This document shows, in pieces, positions 9,605-18,219 of a DNA stretch of 64,000 nt. Numbering within the stretch: position 1 is the stretch's first letter; each line of letters starts with the position of its first letter. The notes below the pieces were generated by a model. The model searched no databases, was not told the DNA's origin, and was given only the letters and a program-made list of their open reading frames with translations. Where the stretch lies: contig JAIVJV010000003.1 in the NCBI GenBank assembly GCA_020199835.1, positions 124,001 to 188,000 on the forward strand. Reading direction: 5' to 3'. Made by a program: the position numbers and the translations under genes. The stretch comes from Acidobacteriota bacterium (GTDB taxonomy: Bacteria > Acidobacteriota > Blastocatellia > Pyrinomonadales > Pyrinomonadaceae).

Positions 9605-10844
9605 CCGCGACGCCTTCACGCGTCTTCAGCGGAATCAAACCCTCGAACGACTTGTAGATCTGCAAGTACATCTGCGTCTCGCGGGGGATGAGCGTGCGCC
9701 AGCCGTCGCCGCCGCGTCGCAAATATCCCGGCAACTTCGCGGCGTTGGAGTTGTAACCCGCGGCCAGCAACTCGCTCGGCGTCGCGATCTTCGCCCCCAA
9801 CGCGTACTTCACTTCGTCATTCGCAGTTAAGTCGTTCCACGTGTCGTGCATGTAAAGCAGCATCGCCTGCAACGCGTTCGAGTGGTTGCGCATGCCGGTC
9901 ACGAAGTCCGGAATCAAGCCAACGCCCGGATGTCGCTGACGCACGAGGTTGTAGGCCCACGGAATCATCTGCACCATGCCGCCCGCGCCCGCGCTGCTCA
10001 CTGAAAAGCGATACGTGTCCAGCTCGTTCAGCGCAAACAACGAATATATTTCCTGGTACAACTCGAGCCGGTTCTCGGCGCGGAACCGTTGGTGATCGAC
10101 GTGCTCCACGATGCACAGCCGCTCGGCTACATCAACGATCTGAGGCGAGATGGCAACGCCACGGTCGCGCAGCCGCGTTGCGGCGAGGTCGAGCATGTTG
10201 CGTACGTAGGATTGTCCCGACCTGACTAAGTCATTCGACAGCAGCGCCGGATGCGCCGAGGTGTAATACGCGAGTTCCTTGAACAGACCGTTTTTCTCGA
10301 TCGGATACTCGACCGTGAGGGGCGCCAGCGATTGTCCCGTCGGCGTAAAGATCGTCATGGCCGTGTTCACGCCGTTCGCGCGCAGAATCTTCAGGTTGAC
10401 GCTCGTGCCAAGCGAGGACACAGTGTTGACCTCCGCGCCCCTGGTCAGAAACGTTTCTTTGGAGATCGTGATCAGGTGCGTGCGCGCAGTTTCGCGTTCG
10501 AGCGCGGCAATCGTCACGAACTGAATTGACGGAGTGCTCATCGCGGTGGCGAGCGGACGCGTCTTCAGCATTCGGCGTGCTTCCGAGATCCGCGCCTGGA
10601 TCATCGATGGTGTCAGATAGGTCAACGGCGCGGAGGCAACGGGTTTCGGGGCTTCCGCTGCGGATGCGGCCGCCGCGGACGCCGCCGGCAGATTTGGGTT
10701 CACGGCACCGGGATTCGCTGCGCTCGGTGTAACGATGCGTGGTCGCGACCCTTGCTCCGGAGTACTCTCCTGCGCATGGATCCCGGTGGTGAAAAAAGAG
10801 GCGAATAGGGCGACGGAAAAGGCAAAAACGCTTGGTGATTTCAT
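9597..10844 (-). CDS. Secreted lytic-transglycosylase-like protein (lysozyme fold)
   Basis: 415-residue exported protein: signal peptide (residues 1-24, cleavage near IHAQE), an Ala/Pro-rich linker (about 35-75), a region of unknown fold, then a lysozyme-like domain. In that domain E274, within [11 protein letters not shown], lines up in spacing with the catalytic Glu of SLT enzymes relative to the following [14 protein letters not shown] (family: GAxGLMQLMP). Further on, [11 protein letters not shown] resembles the AAYNAG motif. A peptidoglycan lytic transglycosylase is therefore likely, but the overall match is distant. An inactive relative or an endolysin-like enzyme cannot be excluded. 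Confidence 0.65.
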   Translation of the reverse strand: MKSPSVFAFSVALFASFFTTGIHAQESTPEQGSRPRIVTPSAANPGAVNPNLPAASAAAASAAEAPKPVASAPLTYLTPSMIQARISEARRMLKTRPLATAMSTPSIQFVTIAALERETARTHLITISKETFLTRGAEVNTVSSLGTSVNLKILRANGVNTAMTIFTPTGQSLAPLTVEYPIEKNGLFKELAYYTSAHPALLSNDLVRSGQSYVRNMLDLAATRLRDRGVAISPQIVDVAERLCIVEHVDHQRFRAENRLELYQEIYSLFALNELDTYRFSVSSAGAGGMVQMIPWAYNLVRQRHPGVGLIPDFVTGMRNHSNALQAMLLYMHDTWNDLTANDEVKYALGAKIATPSELLAAGYNSNAAKLPGYLRRGGDGWRTLIPRETQMYLQIYKSFEGLIPLKTREGVAVK

Positions 10845-10952
10845 AGTTGACTTCCGGAGAGCCGTGGATCAAATTTACTCGCCGGGGGGCGGCGAGCGTT
10901 GGCTTAGATTCGCGCATCTATTTGCGGGTTGTCAACTGTTTTGTGCGCTATT

Positions 10953-10981
10953 TTGTGCGCGTTTGTAAACGTCTGTATACT
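10953..10981 (+). promoter_or_regulatory. Candidate sigma-70-type promoter for the prolyl oligopeptidase gene
   Basis: TTGTGC (10953-10958) and TATACT (10976-10981) separated by 17 bp, 54 bp upstream of the start codon. The -35 lies in the second copy of a direct repeat TTTTGTGCGC (10939-10948 and 10951-10960, 12-bp period), which could be a duplicated promoter element or a regulator site. Called from motif match only. Confidence 0.45.
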
Positions 10982-11034
10982 CTCCCGCGATAATCCTGCG
11001 TTGTAGTTGTCAAGAATTAGAAGGGAGTAGTGTT

Positions 11035-13179
11035 ATGCCTTTTAACCCACTCACACGCCTCGCACTCGTGTGCCTCTTTATAACCGCCTTATTTATGACG
11101 CAAACGAACAAGTACCCGTCAGCCCGAAAAAGCGATCAGGTTGACGATTACCACGGCGTAAAAGTCGCCGATCCCTATCGCTGGCTCGAGGATCTCGACT
11201 CCGAAGAGACGCGCGCATGGGTGGAAGCGCAAAACAAGTTGACGTTCGGCTTTCTCGAAGGCATTCCCCAACGCGCCGCGATCCGCGAGCGGCTGACAAA
11301 GCTCTGGAACTACGAAAAATACGGCGTGCCGTTCAAGGAAGGTAATCGCTACTTTTATACGCGCAACAGCGGACTCCAGAATCAGTCAGTGCTCTACACA
11401 GTGAACACACTCGACGGTCAACCGCAGATGATTCTCGATCCGAACACGCTCTCGACAGACGGTACTGTCGCAGTTTCGGGTCTCCAGGTGAGCCCCGACG
11501 GCAAGTTACTCGCGTACAGTCTGTCGGCGTCAGGTTCGGACTGGCAGGAGTGGAAAGTTCGGGACGTCGCGACGAGCAAGGACCTTACAGACCATCTGAA
11601 ATGGGTGAAATTTTCCGGCGTGTCGTGGACGCGCGACGGCAAGGGGTTCTTCTACAGCCGCTACGAAGAACCGAAAGCCGACGCCCTGAAAGCAATCAAC
11701 TATTTCCAGAAAGTTTATTACCACAAACTCGGCACGGCACAGACTGAGGACGTGCTCGTTTATGAACGTCCTGATCAAAAAGACTGGTTGTTTGGCGGGT
11801 CAGTCACTGAAGACGGCAACTACCTGATCGTCACCATTTACCAGGGCACTGACACCAAGAACCGCGTCTACTACAAAGATTTGAAAGCGAAAGACGCGCC
11901 GGTCGTAAAACTGCTCGACGGTTTCGACGCCGCTTACACCTTTGTCGCCAATGAAGGCACCCGTTTCTGGTTTCAAACTGATCTGGAAGCGCCGCGCGGC
12001 AAATTGATCGAAATCGACGTCGCTAATCCCGCGCGCGCCTCGTGGAAAGTGCTTGTGCCTGAAACCAAAGAGCGTCTCCAGGGCACCAGCTTCATTAACA
12101 ACAAGTTCGTTCTCAATTACTTGAAAGACGCTTACACGCAGGTGAAGATCTACAACACCGCGGGCAAGTTCCTGAGCGAGGTCCCGCTTCCCGGAATCGG
12201 TACCGCTGATGGTTTCAACGGCAAAGCTACCGACAAGGAAACGTTCTACGCGTTCACCGGCTTCACGACCCCGACGACGATCTATCGCTACGATTTTGAT
12301 ACCGGCAAGAGCACCGTCTTTCGCCAGCCGAAAGTCGATTTCAATCCGAGCGAATACGAAACGAAGCAGGTCTTTTATTCGAGTAACGACGGCACGAAGG
12401 TGCCGATGTTCATCACTCATAAGAAAGGTTTGAAGCTGGACGGCAACAATCCGACAGTCCTCTACGGGTACGGCGGCTTCGATATTTCGCTGACACCCGG
12501 GTTCTCAGTCGGAAATCTCGTGTGGATGGAGATGGGCGGCGTTTACGCACAGGCGAACCTGCGCGGCGGTGGCGAGTACGGCGAGGAATGGCACCAGGCG
12601 GGAATGAAGCTCAAGAAGCAAAATGTGTTTGACGACTTTATCGCCGCCGCGGAGTGGTTGATTGCTAACAAGTACACGTCAACGCCGAAGCTGGCGATCT
12701 TCGGCGGCAGCAACGGTGGACTGCTCGTCGGTGCTGCGATGACCCAACGTCCCGATCTGTTTGGCGCGGCGATTCCCGCGGTTGGTGTGATGGACATGCT
12801 GCGGTTTCAGAAGTTCACGATCGGCTGGGCGTGGGTTTCCGACTACGGCTCGTCTGACAATGCGGATGAGTTCAAAGCGTTGTACGCGTATTCACCGCTG
12901 CACAACCTCAAGCCGGGAACTTCGTATCCGCCGACGTTGATCACTACGGCCGATCACGACGATCGGGTTTGGCCCGGACACAGTTTCAAATTCGCCGCGG
13001 CGCTTCAGGCCGCGCAGGCAGGCGATGCTCCGGTGTTGATTCGGATTGAGACGAAGGCGGGTCATGGAGCAGGGAAACCAACATCGAAGGTGATCGAAGA
13101 GATCGCCGACCGCTGGGCGTTTCTCGTGAAGGTCCTGAACACGAACGGTACCAAGGTCACGAAAAACACCGGTCAATAA
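11035..13179 (+). CDS. Prolyl oligopeptidase family protein (S9A)
   Basis: 714-residue serine peptidase: an N-terminal hydrophobic segment (residues 5-22, likely signal peptide or anchor), a seven-bladed propeller region (about 75-430) and an alpha/beta-hydrolase domain. The catalytic triad is visible as Ser559 (GGSNGG), Asp643 (DHDDRV) and His677 (AGHGAG), with spacing as in the S9A family. The start is supported by the Shine-Dalgarno GAAGGGAG about 8 bp upstream. The expected activity is cleavage after proline in short peptides in the periplasm or outside the cell. It stands alone; the stop abuts that of the convergent aldo/keto reductase. Confidence 0.94.
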   Translation: MPFNPLTRLALVCLFITALFMTQTNKYPSARKSDQVDDYHGVKVADPYRWLEDLDSEETRAWVEAQNKLTFGFLEGIPQRAAIRERLTKLWNYEKYGVPFKEGNRYFYTRNSGLQNQSVLYTVNTLDGQPQMILDPNTLSTDGTVAVSGLQVSPDGKLLAYSLSASGSDWQEWKVRDVATSKDLTDHLKWVKFSGVSWTRDGKGFFYSRYEEPKADALKAINYFQKVYYHKLGTAQTEDVLVYERPDQKDWLFGGSVTEDGNYLIVTIYQGTDTKNRVYYKDLKAKDAPVVKLLDGFDAAYTFVANEGTRFWFQTDLEAPRGKLIEIDVANPARASWKVLVPETKERLQGTSFINNKFVLNYLKDAYTQVKIYNTAGKFLSEVPLPGIGTADGFNGKATDKETFYAFTGFTTPTTIYRYDFDTGKSTVFRQPKVDFNPSEYETKQVFYSSNDGTKVPMFITHKKGLKLDGNNPTVLYGYGGFDISLTPGFSVGNLVWMEMGGVYAQANLRGGGEYGEEWHQAGMKLKKQNVFDDFIAAAEWLIANKYTSTPKLAIFGGSNGGLLVGAAMTQRPDLFGAAIPAVGVMDMLRFQKFTIGWAWVSDYGSSDNADEFKALYAYSPLHNLKPGTSYPPTLITTADHDDRVWPGHSFKFAAALQAAQAGDAPVLIRIETKAGHGAGKPTSKVIEEIADRWAFLVKVLNTNGTKVTKNTGQ

Positions 13180-14172
13180 TCACTGCGACCACGGCGTGGG
13201 CTTTCGTACCCAGCGAAAGCCCCGCAGCTTTTCCAACAGCTCGCGCTCTAACGGATCCGCATCGCTCGCTGCGATGTTCGACTCGACGTGCGACAACTTT
13301 CGCATTCCCGGAATAATCGTGCTCACGTCCTGATTCGCGAGAATGAAACGCAGCGCCAGCTCCGGCATCGTGATCCGCGTTCCACGTTCGCGGTTCCACT
13401 CCTCGAGCATTCTCTTGAACTGGTCCGCACGTTCCACACTCGGAATCAGGTTTTCGGGAACGAAGTACGTGTTGCGCCAATCGCCTTCGGGCCACCTGCT
13501 GTCTTTCGTTAACGTTCCGGTCAGCGTTCCTTCATCGAAAGGCACGCGCGCGATCACGGCCACGTTCATCTCCCGGCAGGCGGGAAAGAGATCATCCTCC
13601 GGGTTCTGATCGAAGATGTTATAAATAACCTGCACTGCGTCGATCTGCCCGCTGCGCACTGCGCGCACGCCGTTCCACGGTTCCCAACGATTGATACTGA
13701 TTCCGATCGCGCGGATCAATTTCTGGCTGCGCAGATCGTCGAGTCTGTAGAACCAGCGATCATCGCGCATCCAGTCGTCGCTCCACGTGTGAAACTGCAT
13801 CAGGTCAAACTGGTCCAGCCGCGCGTTTTCCAGACTGCGATGCACGTACTCCTCGACATGATCCGGTGGATAAGTTTCCATCAAAGTGGATTCCGGAGTC
13901 GCGGGCCACTGCAATGTCTTTGGCGGAATCTTCGTGGCGGTGTACAGACGTTTGTCCGGATTGGACCGCAGGATCTGGCCCAGCAGGTTTTCGCTGCGGC
14001 CATTGCCATAAGCGTATGCGGTATCGAAAAAATTGCAGCCTTGATCGACCGCGGATTGAAGCGAGCCCAACGACTCATTGTCGTTTGAGCCGGACCAACC
14101 AGCCATGCCCCACATGCCATAGCCGATCTCACCGACTTCCCAGCCGGCGCGGCCAAATCGTCTGTATCTCAT
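13180..14172 (-). CDS. Aldo/keto reductase
   Basis: 330-residue NAD(P)H-dependent oxidoreductase with a TIM-barrel fold. It begins MRYRRFGRAGWEVGEIGYG and has the FFDTAYAYGNGRSE motif (Asp and Tyr of the catalytic tetrad). Next come QFHTWSDDW and a C-terminal ALRFILANQDVSTIIPGMRK block that binds the cofactor phosphate. The canonical LMQFH histidine is present. The subfamily resembles the YajO/PLR-like group; the substrate is unknown. It is the last gene of its direction, with the stop codon adjacent to the prolyl oligopeptidase stop. Confidence 0.9.
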   Translation of the reverse strand: MRYRRFGRAGWEVGEIGYGMWGMAGWSGSNDNESLGSLQSAVDQGCNFFDTAYAYGNGRSENLLGQILRSNPDKRLYTATKIPPKTLQWPATPESTLMETYPPDHVEEYVHRSLENARLDQFDLMQFHTWSDDWMRDDRWFYRLDDLRSQKLIRAIGISINRWEPWNGVRAVRSGQIDAVQVIYNIFDQNPEDDLFPACREMNVAVIARVPFDEGTLTGTLTKDSRWPEGDWRNTYFVPENLIPSVERADQFKRMLEEWNRERGTRITMPELALRFILANQDVSTIIPGMRKLSHVESNIAASDADPLERELLEKLRGFRWVRKPTPWSQ

Positions 14173-14210
14173 GCGGTCATACTAGAGATCGGAGTGTGCA
14201 AAAACAACTA

Positions 14211-14237
14211 CGCCTCGGAACTCGATGTCCCGAGGCG
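14211..14237 (-). terminator. Intrinsic terminator of the small secreted protein gene
   Basis: Perfect 8-bp inverted repeat, CGCCTCGG (14211-14218) and CCGAGGCG (14230-14237), with an 11-nt loop. Read on the minus strand it is followed by TAGTTGTTTTTG, a usable T-tract. It lies 28 bp past the stop of the gene at 14265 and before the start of the aldo/keto reductase gene. Confidence 0.75.
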
Positions 14238-14264
14238 CAGTGGGGGTTGCAGCGTTCTAAACTG

Positions 14265-14639
14265 TTAGTTGTTTCCGGTGGTGGATGCGCCGCTGTTGGT
14301 GATCACGATGTCCTTGTCGGAACCGCCAAAGGTGACGCCAGTCAATTTCTGCTCGTCGCCACTGTTGGTGGATCGCAGTTGAAAATCATCAGCTTTCTTC
14401 GAGCGCGGCTCGAGTTTAGCCATGGCCTGGGCGACGACTTTGCCGTTCTTTGCGATCGACAACTGACCAGTCTCGTCGTCAAATTTGACCTCGTACGTTC
14501 CTTTCTTCACGACCGTGCCGTTGACTTTGATGTCCTCGTCAAAGGTGACCTTGTGCTTATGCACTTTAGCCAGCGCCACGACGCTCGTCAGGGCAGTGAC
14601 CATTAAAACAACCAGCATTCTATTCATAATTGATTTCAT
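14265..14639 (-). CDS. Small secreted protein of unknown function
   Basis: 124 residues with an N-terminal signal peptide (about residues 1-24, ending VVALA). The rest is mostly beta-type sequence: KVTFDEDIKVNGTVVKKGTY, then EVKFDDETGQLSI. The ATG at 14639 is preferred over the GTG one codon upstream because the AAGGAG Shine-Dalgarno sits 7 bp before it. A terminator follows the gene, so it is probably a monocistronic, well expressed unit. I do not recognise the family; short secreted proteins of this general build are common in Acidobacteriota. Confidence 0.75.
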   Translation of the reverse strand: MKSIMNRMLVVLMVTALTSVVALAKVHKHKVTFDEDIKVNGTVVKKGTYEVKFDDETGQLSIAKNGKVVAQAMAKLEPRSKKADDFQLRSTNSGDEQKLTGVTFGGSDKDIVITNSGASTTGNN

Positions 14640-14937
14640 CACAGCTCTCCTTATTTATTTAGCTCAACTGTCCTGATGAGCTCCTCTGCGTGTGAAACAC
14701 CACTCGCAGTTTAGTTATGGCAGAAAATGATCTGAGTAAGACCATCGAACACTCGGCATCGTACGCAGGCCCGTTTGTAAAGGTTCCGCGGATTGTTTTC
14801 TTTACCTTCTCTATACATTTCTTTACAGTTCCTTACAGATTTCCGTAGATCCTTTTGCTAGACTCCGCGCATTCGCCGAATCACTTATAAGACGCATTCG
14901 CCGGATATTCATTAACAACCTGGTAAGGAGATCTGGA
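14640..14937. other. Divergent intergenic region
   Basis: About 300 bp between two oppositely oriented secreted-protein genes, so it must hold both promoters. It is pyrimidine-rich near the plus-strand gene, with TTACAG repeated at a 10-bp period (14823-14828 and 14833-14838). No clear -10/-35 pair or RNA gene was identified. Confidence 0.5.
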
Positions 14938-15552
14938 ATGAGAAAGTTGTTTTGCGCTCTTACTGTAACGAGTGCGCTCGTGTTCGCACTCGCCGTGCAT
15001 GCTGCGCCGCCGGCCAACTTTGCCGGCACCTGGACGCTCGATAAGAGCAAAAGCCAAGGGCTCAATCCGCGTCACCAGAACGCCGAAAGCGTATCGTGGG
15101 TGATCACGCAAACCGAAAAAGACATCACGATTGACGAGAAGATGACCGGTGGCAATCCCCCGGCTGGTGCTCCCTCGGCCGGTGGTCCTCCGGCGGGTGG
15201 TCCCCCCGCTGGTGGTGCTCCCGCAGGTGGTGCTCCGGCAGCCGGTTCTGGAGGTGGCGGTGGTCAGGGCCGCGGCATGGGCATGGGTGGTCCAAGAACG
15301 TTCAATCTCGATGGCACCGAAACTTCCACTGATACAGGACGAGGCAAGGTTGTAAGGAAGGCAACCGTGTCAGCCGACGGCAAGATGATCGAGCTTTCGT
15401 CCAAGGCAACGTTCCAGGGACCTGAAGGCGAAATCACCACGACCTCGACCGACAAACTGCAACTGTCGGCGGATGGCAAAGTGCTTACCGTCAACCGTCA
15501 CAGCCAAAGCCCGCGCGGGACGCAGGAGTCGACGTTGGTTTTCAATAAGTAG
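14938..15552 (+). CDS. Secreted protein with a Gly/Pro/Ala repeat insert
   Basis: 204 residues: signal peptide (1-22), then FAGTWTLDKSKS, a lipocalin-like opening common in acidobacterial secreted proteins. A central low-complexity block (about residues 72-118) is built from degenerate PPAGG/APAGG units and a glycine stretch. It is followed by a second beta-rich part with VVRKATVSADGKMIEL. The Shine-Dalgarno AAGGAG lies 8 bp upstream of the ATG. The low-complexity block separates two halves of what looks like one beta domain. Function unknown. Confidence 0.78.
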   Translation: MRKLFCALTVTSALVFALAVHAAPPANFAGTWTLDKSKSQGLNPRHQNAESVSWVITQTEKDITIDEKMTGGNPPAGAPSAGGPPAGGPPAGGAPAGGAPAAGSGGGGGQGRGMGMGGPRTFNLDGTETSTDTGRGKVVRKATVSADGKMIELSSKATFQGPEGEITTTSTDKLQLSADGKVLTVNRHSQSPRGTQESTLVFNK

Positions 15553-15563
15553 GTAAACGTTAG

Positions 15564-15603
15564 CCGCAGATTACACAGGACGTTCGATCTGTGTAATCTG
15601 TGG
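15564..15603. terminator. Long inverted repeat between convergent genes
   Basis: 15-bp arms (15564-15578 and 15589-15603) with one mismatch and a 10-nt loop; the core arm is CAGATTACACAG. It starts 12 bp after the stop of the plus-strand gene and touches the stop codon of the minus-strand glycosylase gene. TTACTT follows on the plus side. A bidirectional terminator is the simplest reading. Confidence 0.7.
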
Positions 15604-16482
15604 TTACTTGAGCCAATCCCTGGTCATGTCGCACCACAACGCGAGTCCGCGCCACTCGTTGAACCGTGAATAGTAGCGCTCGATCTTTTTGTCGTTCGCT
15701 TTCCGGCCTTTGTTTCTAACCTGAAAAAACTTCGCTCGCGTCCACGAGTCGAGGGCCAGCCCGTCGTAACGTCCCAACAGTTTCAGCAGATTTTCAGCGG
15801 CGTAGTTTCCGACGCCTTTCACGCCCTTCAGCTCTTTGATCAGTTCAGCGGTTGAGAGTGGGCTCGTTAGCCATCGTTCGACGTTCAATTCTCCCGCTGC
15901 CACGCGGTCGGCGAGTTCCTTCAAATACGCCGCGCGATAGCCGGCGCGAACCTCGTCCACAAAAAACTTCAGCGGCATCGCCGCCATTGCTTGGGCGGAC
16001 GGGAACGATTTGCGGCCATCGTCGCTCTCGTGTCCGAGGTTCTCGACGAGCCCGGTAACCATCTTCACCGTCAGTGCCCAGGAGCAGTTGGTAGTGCAGA
16101 TCATCTTCACGAGATCTTCGAAGACCGTCGGCGAGCGCAACATTCGGCCGGCGCCCTGGATGCCGATCCACGAGAACTCCGGGTCTGCGCTGATTGCAAG
16201 GTAGAAGGGTTGCAGATCGTCGTCGAGCCGCAGGATGTGACGCGCGTCGCGGGTAACTTTGATGACGTCGCTTTTGGTTAGCGATCGCGAAGCGGTGACG
16301 CGGACGTGTCCTTTTCTGCCGCTCATCACGATGGTCACGGGCGGCTTGGGATCGAGGTCGATCACGCGGGTGAGCTCGTATTTTTCGGAATCGAGAGCAA
16401 AAGGGAGCAGGCCGTACCAGCCGTGGCTGATGATGGTTCTGCGGAAATTGAAGTTTGGCGGCGTCGGTATTTTCAGTTCCAT
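15604..16482 (-). CDS. HhH-GPD DNA glycosylase (AlkA/OGG-like)
   Basis: About 292 residues from the preferred start MELKIPTPPNF. The helix-hairpin-helix LKGVKGVGNYAAENLLKLL is followed by LALDSW, which supplies the catalytic Asp. At the position where OGG1-type enzymes carry the catalytic Lys there is Tyr/Asn (GVGNYAAEN), so a monofunctional, AlkA-like base excision activity is more likely than beta-lyase activity. The N-terminal half is an AlkA/OGG-type beta domain. An upstream ATG 14 codons earlier exists but adds a non-conserved basic stretch. Expected role: removal of alkylated or oxidised bases. Confidence 0.85.
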   Translation of the reverse strand: MELKIPTPPNFNFRRTIISHGWYGLLPFALDSEKYELTRVIDLDPKPPVTIVMSGRKGHVRVTASRSLTKSDVIKVTRDARHILRLDDDLQPFYLAISADPEFSWIGIQGAGRMLRSPTVFEDLVKMICTTNCSWALTVKMVTGLVENLGHESDDGRKSFPSAQAMAAMPLKFFVDEVRAGYRAAYLKELADRVAAGELNVERWLTSPLSTAELIKELKGVKGVGNYAAENLLKLLGRYDGLALDSWTRAKFFQVRNKGRKANDKKIERYYSRFNEWRGLALWCDMTRDWLK

Positions 16483-16708
16483 AGCCTTGTATCGTTCACG
16501 TTCGGTCAAGCTGCATCTTGACACGGTACCGTACCGAGCCTAGACTAAGCGAACTTGAAAACAGTGTGTGGAAGGCTGTTCTCCCGAAACTCATCATACG
16601 AGGGAAGTAGGGGGAGAGGGATCAAACACTTCGATCTCCAACAGTAATCCGGTGAACGTACGCACCGCTTCCGAAGACGATGCCGGAGCTTTCCGGCGAA
16701 TGGTTTGT

Positions 16709-16746
16709 CGCCCCACAGGGACGCTAGCAGGGCATCCGGTGGGGCG
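16709..16746. repeat. Intergenic inverted repeat
   Basis: Perfect 8-bp arms CGCCCCAC (16709-16716) and GTGGGGCG (16739-16746) with a 22-nt loop, in the 278-bp gap between the glycosylase and the metallohydrolase genes. No T-tract follows on either strand. It may be a dispersed repeat unit or the 3' structure of the metallohydrolase transcript; one copy only in this window. Confidence 0.4.
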
Positions 16747-16760
16747 CAGCCGTTTTAAAG

Positions 16761-17885
16761 CTATCGTACGTAAATGGGGTTTGAGATGATCCACGGTTTT
16801 TCGCCGATGATCTGCTCGACCTCGGGTACATAGACCTCCACGCGATACACGCCTCGTTCAGTCACTGGGATTTCCTTCGTAGTGATTCCCGCTTCGTTCA
16901 AAATAACAGAGCCGTCTTTGAACAATACGACGCGGCTTGGTATCGGCGTGTGAATCCGCAGGCGCGTGTCATTTTGCAAAGGGATTTCGTCGCCCTGGAT
17001 CTTCCGCTCCGGCCCACTCTCAGCCTCGAATCTGAAACCAGTAGTGTCACCAAAGAGGTCAAACCCGATAAAGGAATGACCGGCTTTAAGCGCGGCGAGT
17101 AACTGCTCAGTATCAAGTGCCTTGGAGTCAGTTAATACGTGAAGCCGGACCAGGCGGAAACTGGTTTCGTAGGGATCGAGTTGAATACCGGCGAGCGTTT
17201 TGCCCGAACTGTCGCGAAGGCTGATGCCGACGTTGGCGTGCGAGTCGTTGCCGGGTGTGGCGGTTAACCGCGCGCGTGCGAGAGCCTGGTCCCACTTCTT
17301 GAGACTCTCGTTGGGCCGCTCGTAATAAAGCGCGAACAGGAGATCGGGATAAGCGCGATGCGACCACAGCACGTCGAACAAAGCGACGAGCGGATTGGCG
17401 CGTCTGGTGTTGGTGAAGACGTTGTAGATCTCGACGCCGTCAACTCCAGGTGTTTCCCAGTTTTTGAAATCTTCGGGGTAAGCGACGATTGCAATGTCGT
17501 TTGGGAGTGTCAGCAGTCGATCTCCGTTCGCTGCTGAAGTCTCGTTGCCGTTGATGAAGAGCACGCCGCCATGCAGGCCTTGCAAAGTCATCGCGGCGGT
17601 GTCGAAGTCTTTTTCCGTGTGCTCGGTCATGATCACGAAGTTCAGTTGATTCGCTTGTGCGGCGGCGATGATGTCGGAGAAGGTTCCGGAACTGTGGCCG
17701 CCGAGGAAAGAGTGAACATGGACCACGCCTTTGTGCTCGTTGAGGTTGGTTGGCGTATGCGTGCGTTGTGAATTGAGCTGGCGAATCGTCGCGCTGAGTT
17801 TGCGGAGTTTATAGCGACGATAAGCGAACGGGATTTGGACCAGCAGAAAAACGAGAATGAACGCGATGAGGATCTTTTTGAACAC
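16761..17885 (-). CDS. Membrane-anchored PHP-type metallohydrolase (CehA/McbA-like)
   Basis: 374 residues. An N-terminal membrane anchor (residues 5-22) precedes a PHP-fold domain with metal-ligand motifs HVHSFLGGHSSG (near 56), MTEHTEKD (near 90) and GNDSHANVG (near 212). The C-terminal 120 residues are beta-rich. Members of this group include CehA carbaryl hydrolase and other periplasmic phosphoesterases or amidases, so the substrate is open. It is 5 bp downstream of the Dabb-domain gene and probably shares its transcript. A 5'-most position in the cluster is taken by the TonB-dependent receptor. Confidence 0.75.
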   Translation of the reverse strand: MFKKILIAFILVFLLVQIPFAYRRYKLRKLSATIRQLNSQRTHTPTNLNEHKGVVHVHSFLGGHSSGTFSDIIAAAQANQLNFVIMTEHTEKDFDTAAMTLQGLHGGVLFINGNETSAANGDRLLTLPNDIAIVAYPEDFKNWETPGVDGVEIYNVFTNTRRANPLVALFDVLWSHRAYPDLLFALYYERPNESLKKWDQALARARLTATPGNDSHANVGISLRDSSGKTLAGIQLDPYETSFRLVRLHVLTDSKALDTEQLLAALKAGHSFIGFDLFGDTTGFRFEAESGPERKIQGDEIPLQNDTRLRIHTPIPSRVVLFKDGSVILNEAGITTKEIPVTERGVYRVEVYVPEVEQIIGEKPWIISNPIYVR

Positions 17886-17890
17886 GGATT

Positions 17891-18181
17891 TTAGCTGATG
17901 AAGTCCACGGATACGACGTGTTCGCTGATGCTGCGGCCCAGCTGGGCGACTTTGACGTGTTCCGGATGAACGGTGTAGGCGTCGAGCGCGGCGCGATCTG
18001 CGAAAGTTGCGACGAGACCTGTGTCGTACGAGCGCGGCAGAAACAACGTGTCGAAGCCGACGGAAAGGCTTTGCACTTCAGGAATGATCGACGCGAGGTT
18101 GCCTAAGAGTGTTACGTGTTCCTCACGCGCAAACTGCTCGACGTCGGCGCGGTACTTCCAGACCACAATGTGTGTCAGCAT
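17891..18181 (-). CDS. Dabb (stress-responsive A/B barrel) domain protein
   Basis: 96-residue protein that is a single dimeric alpha/beta-barrel domain: it begins MLTHIVVWKY, has SLSVGFDTLFLPRSYD and ends AYTVHPEHVKVAQ. Dabb proteins are usually dimers; some act in polyketide cyclisation, most have no assigned function. It sits between the TonB-dependent receptor (38 bp upstream) and the metallohydrolase (5 bp downstream), all on the minus strand. Confidence 0.85.
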   Translation of the reverse strand: MLTHIVVWKYRADVEQFAREEHVTLLGNLASIIPEVQSLSVGFDTLFLPRSYDTGLVATFADRAALDAYTVHPEHVKVAQLGRSISEHVVSVDFIS

Positions 18182-18219
18182 TTTTCTCGAAACAGCAGGT
18201 TAAGTGCTCCGCCCTCGGT

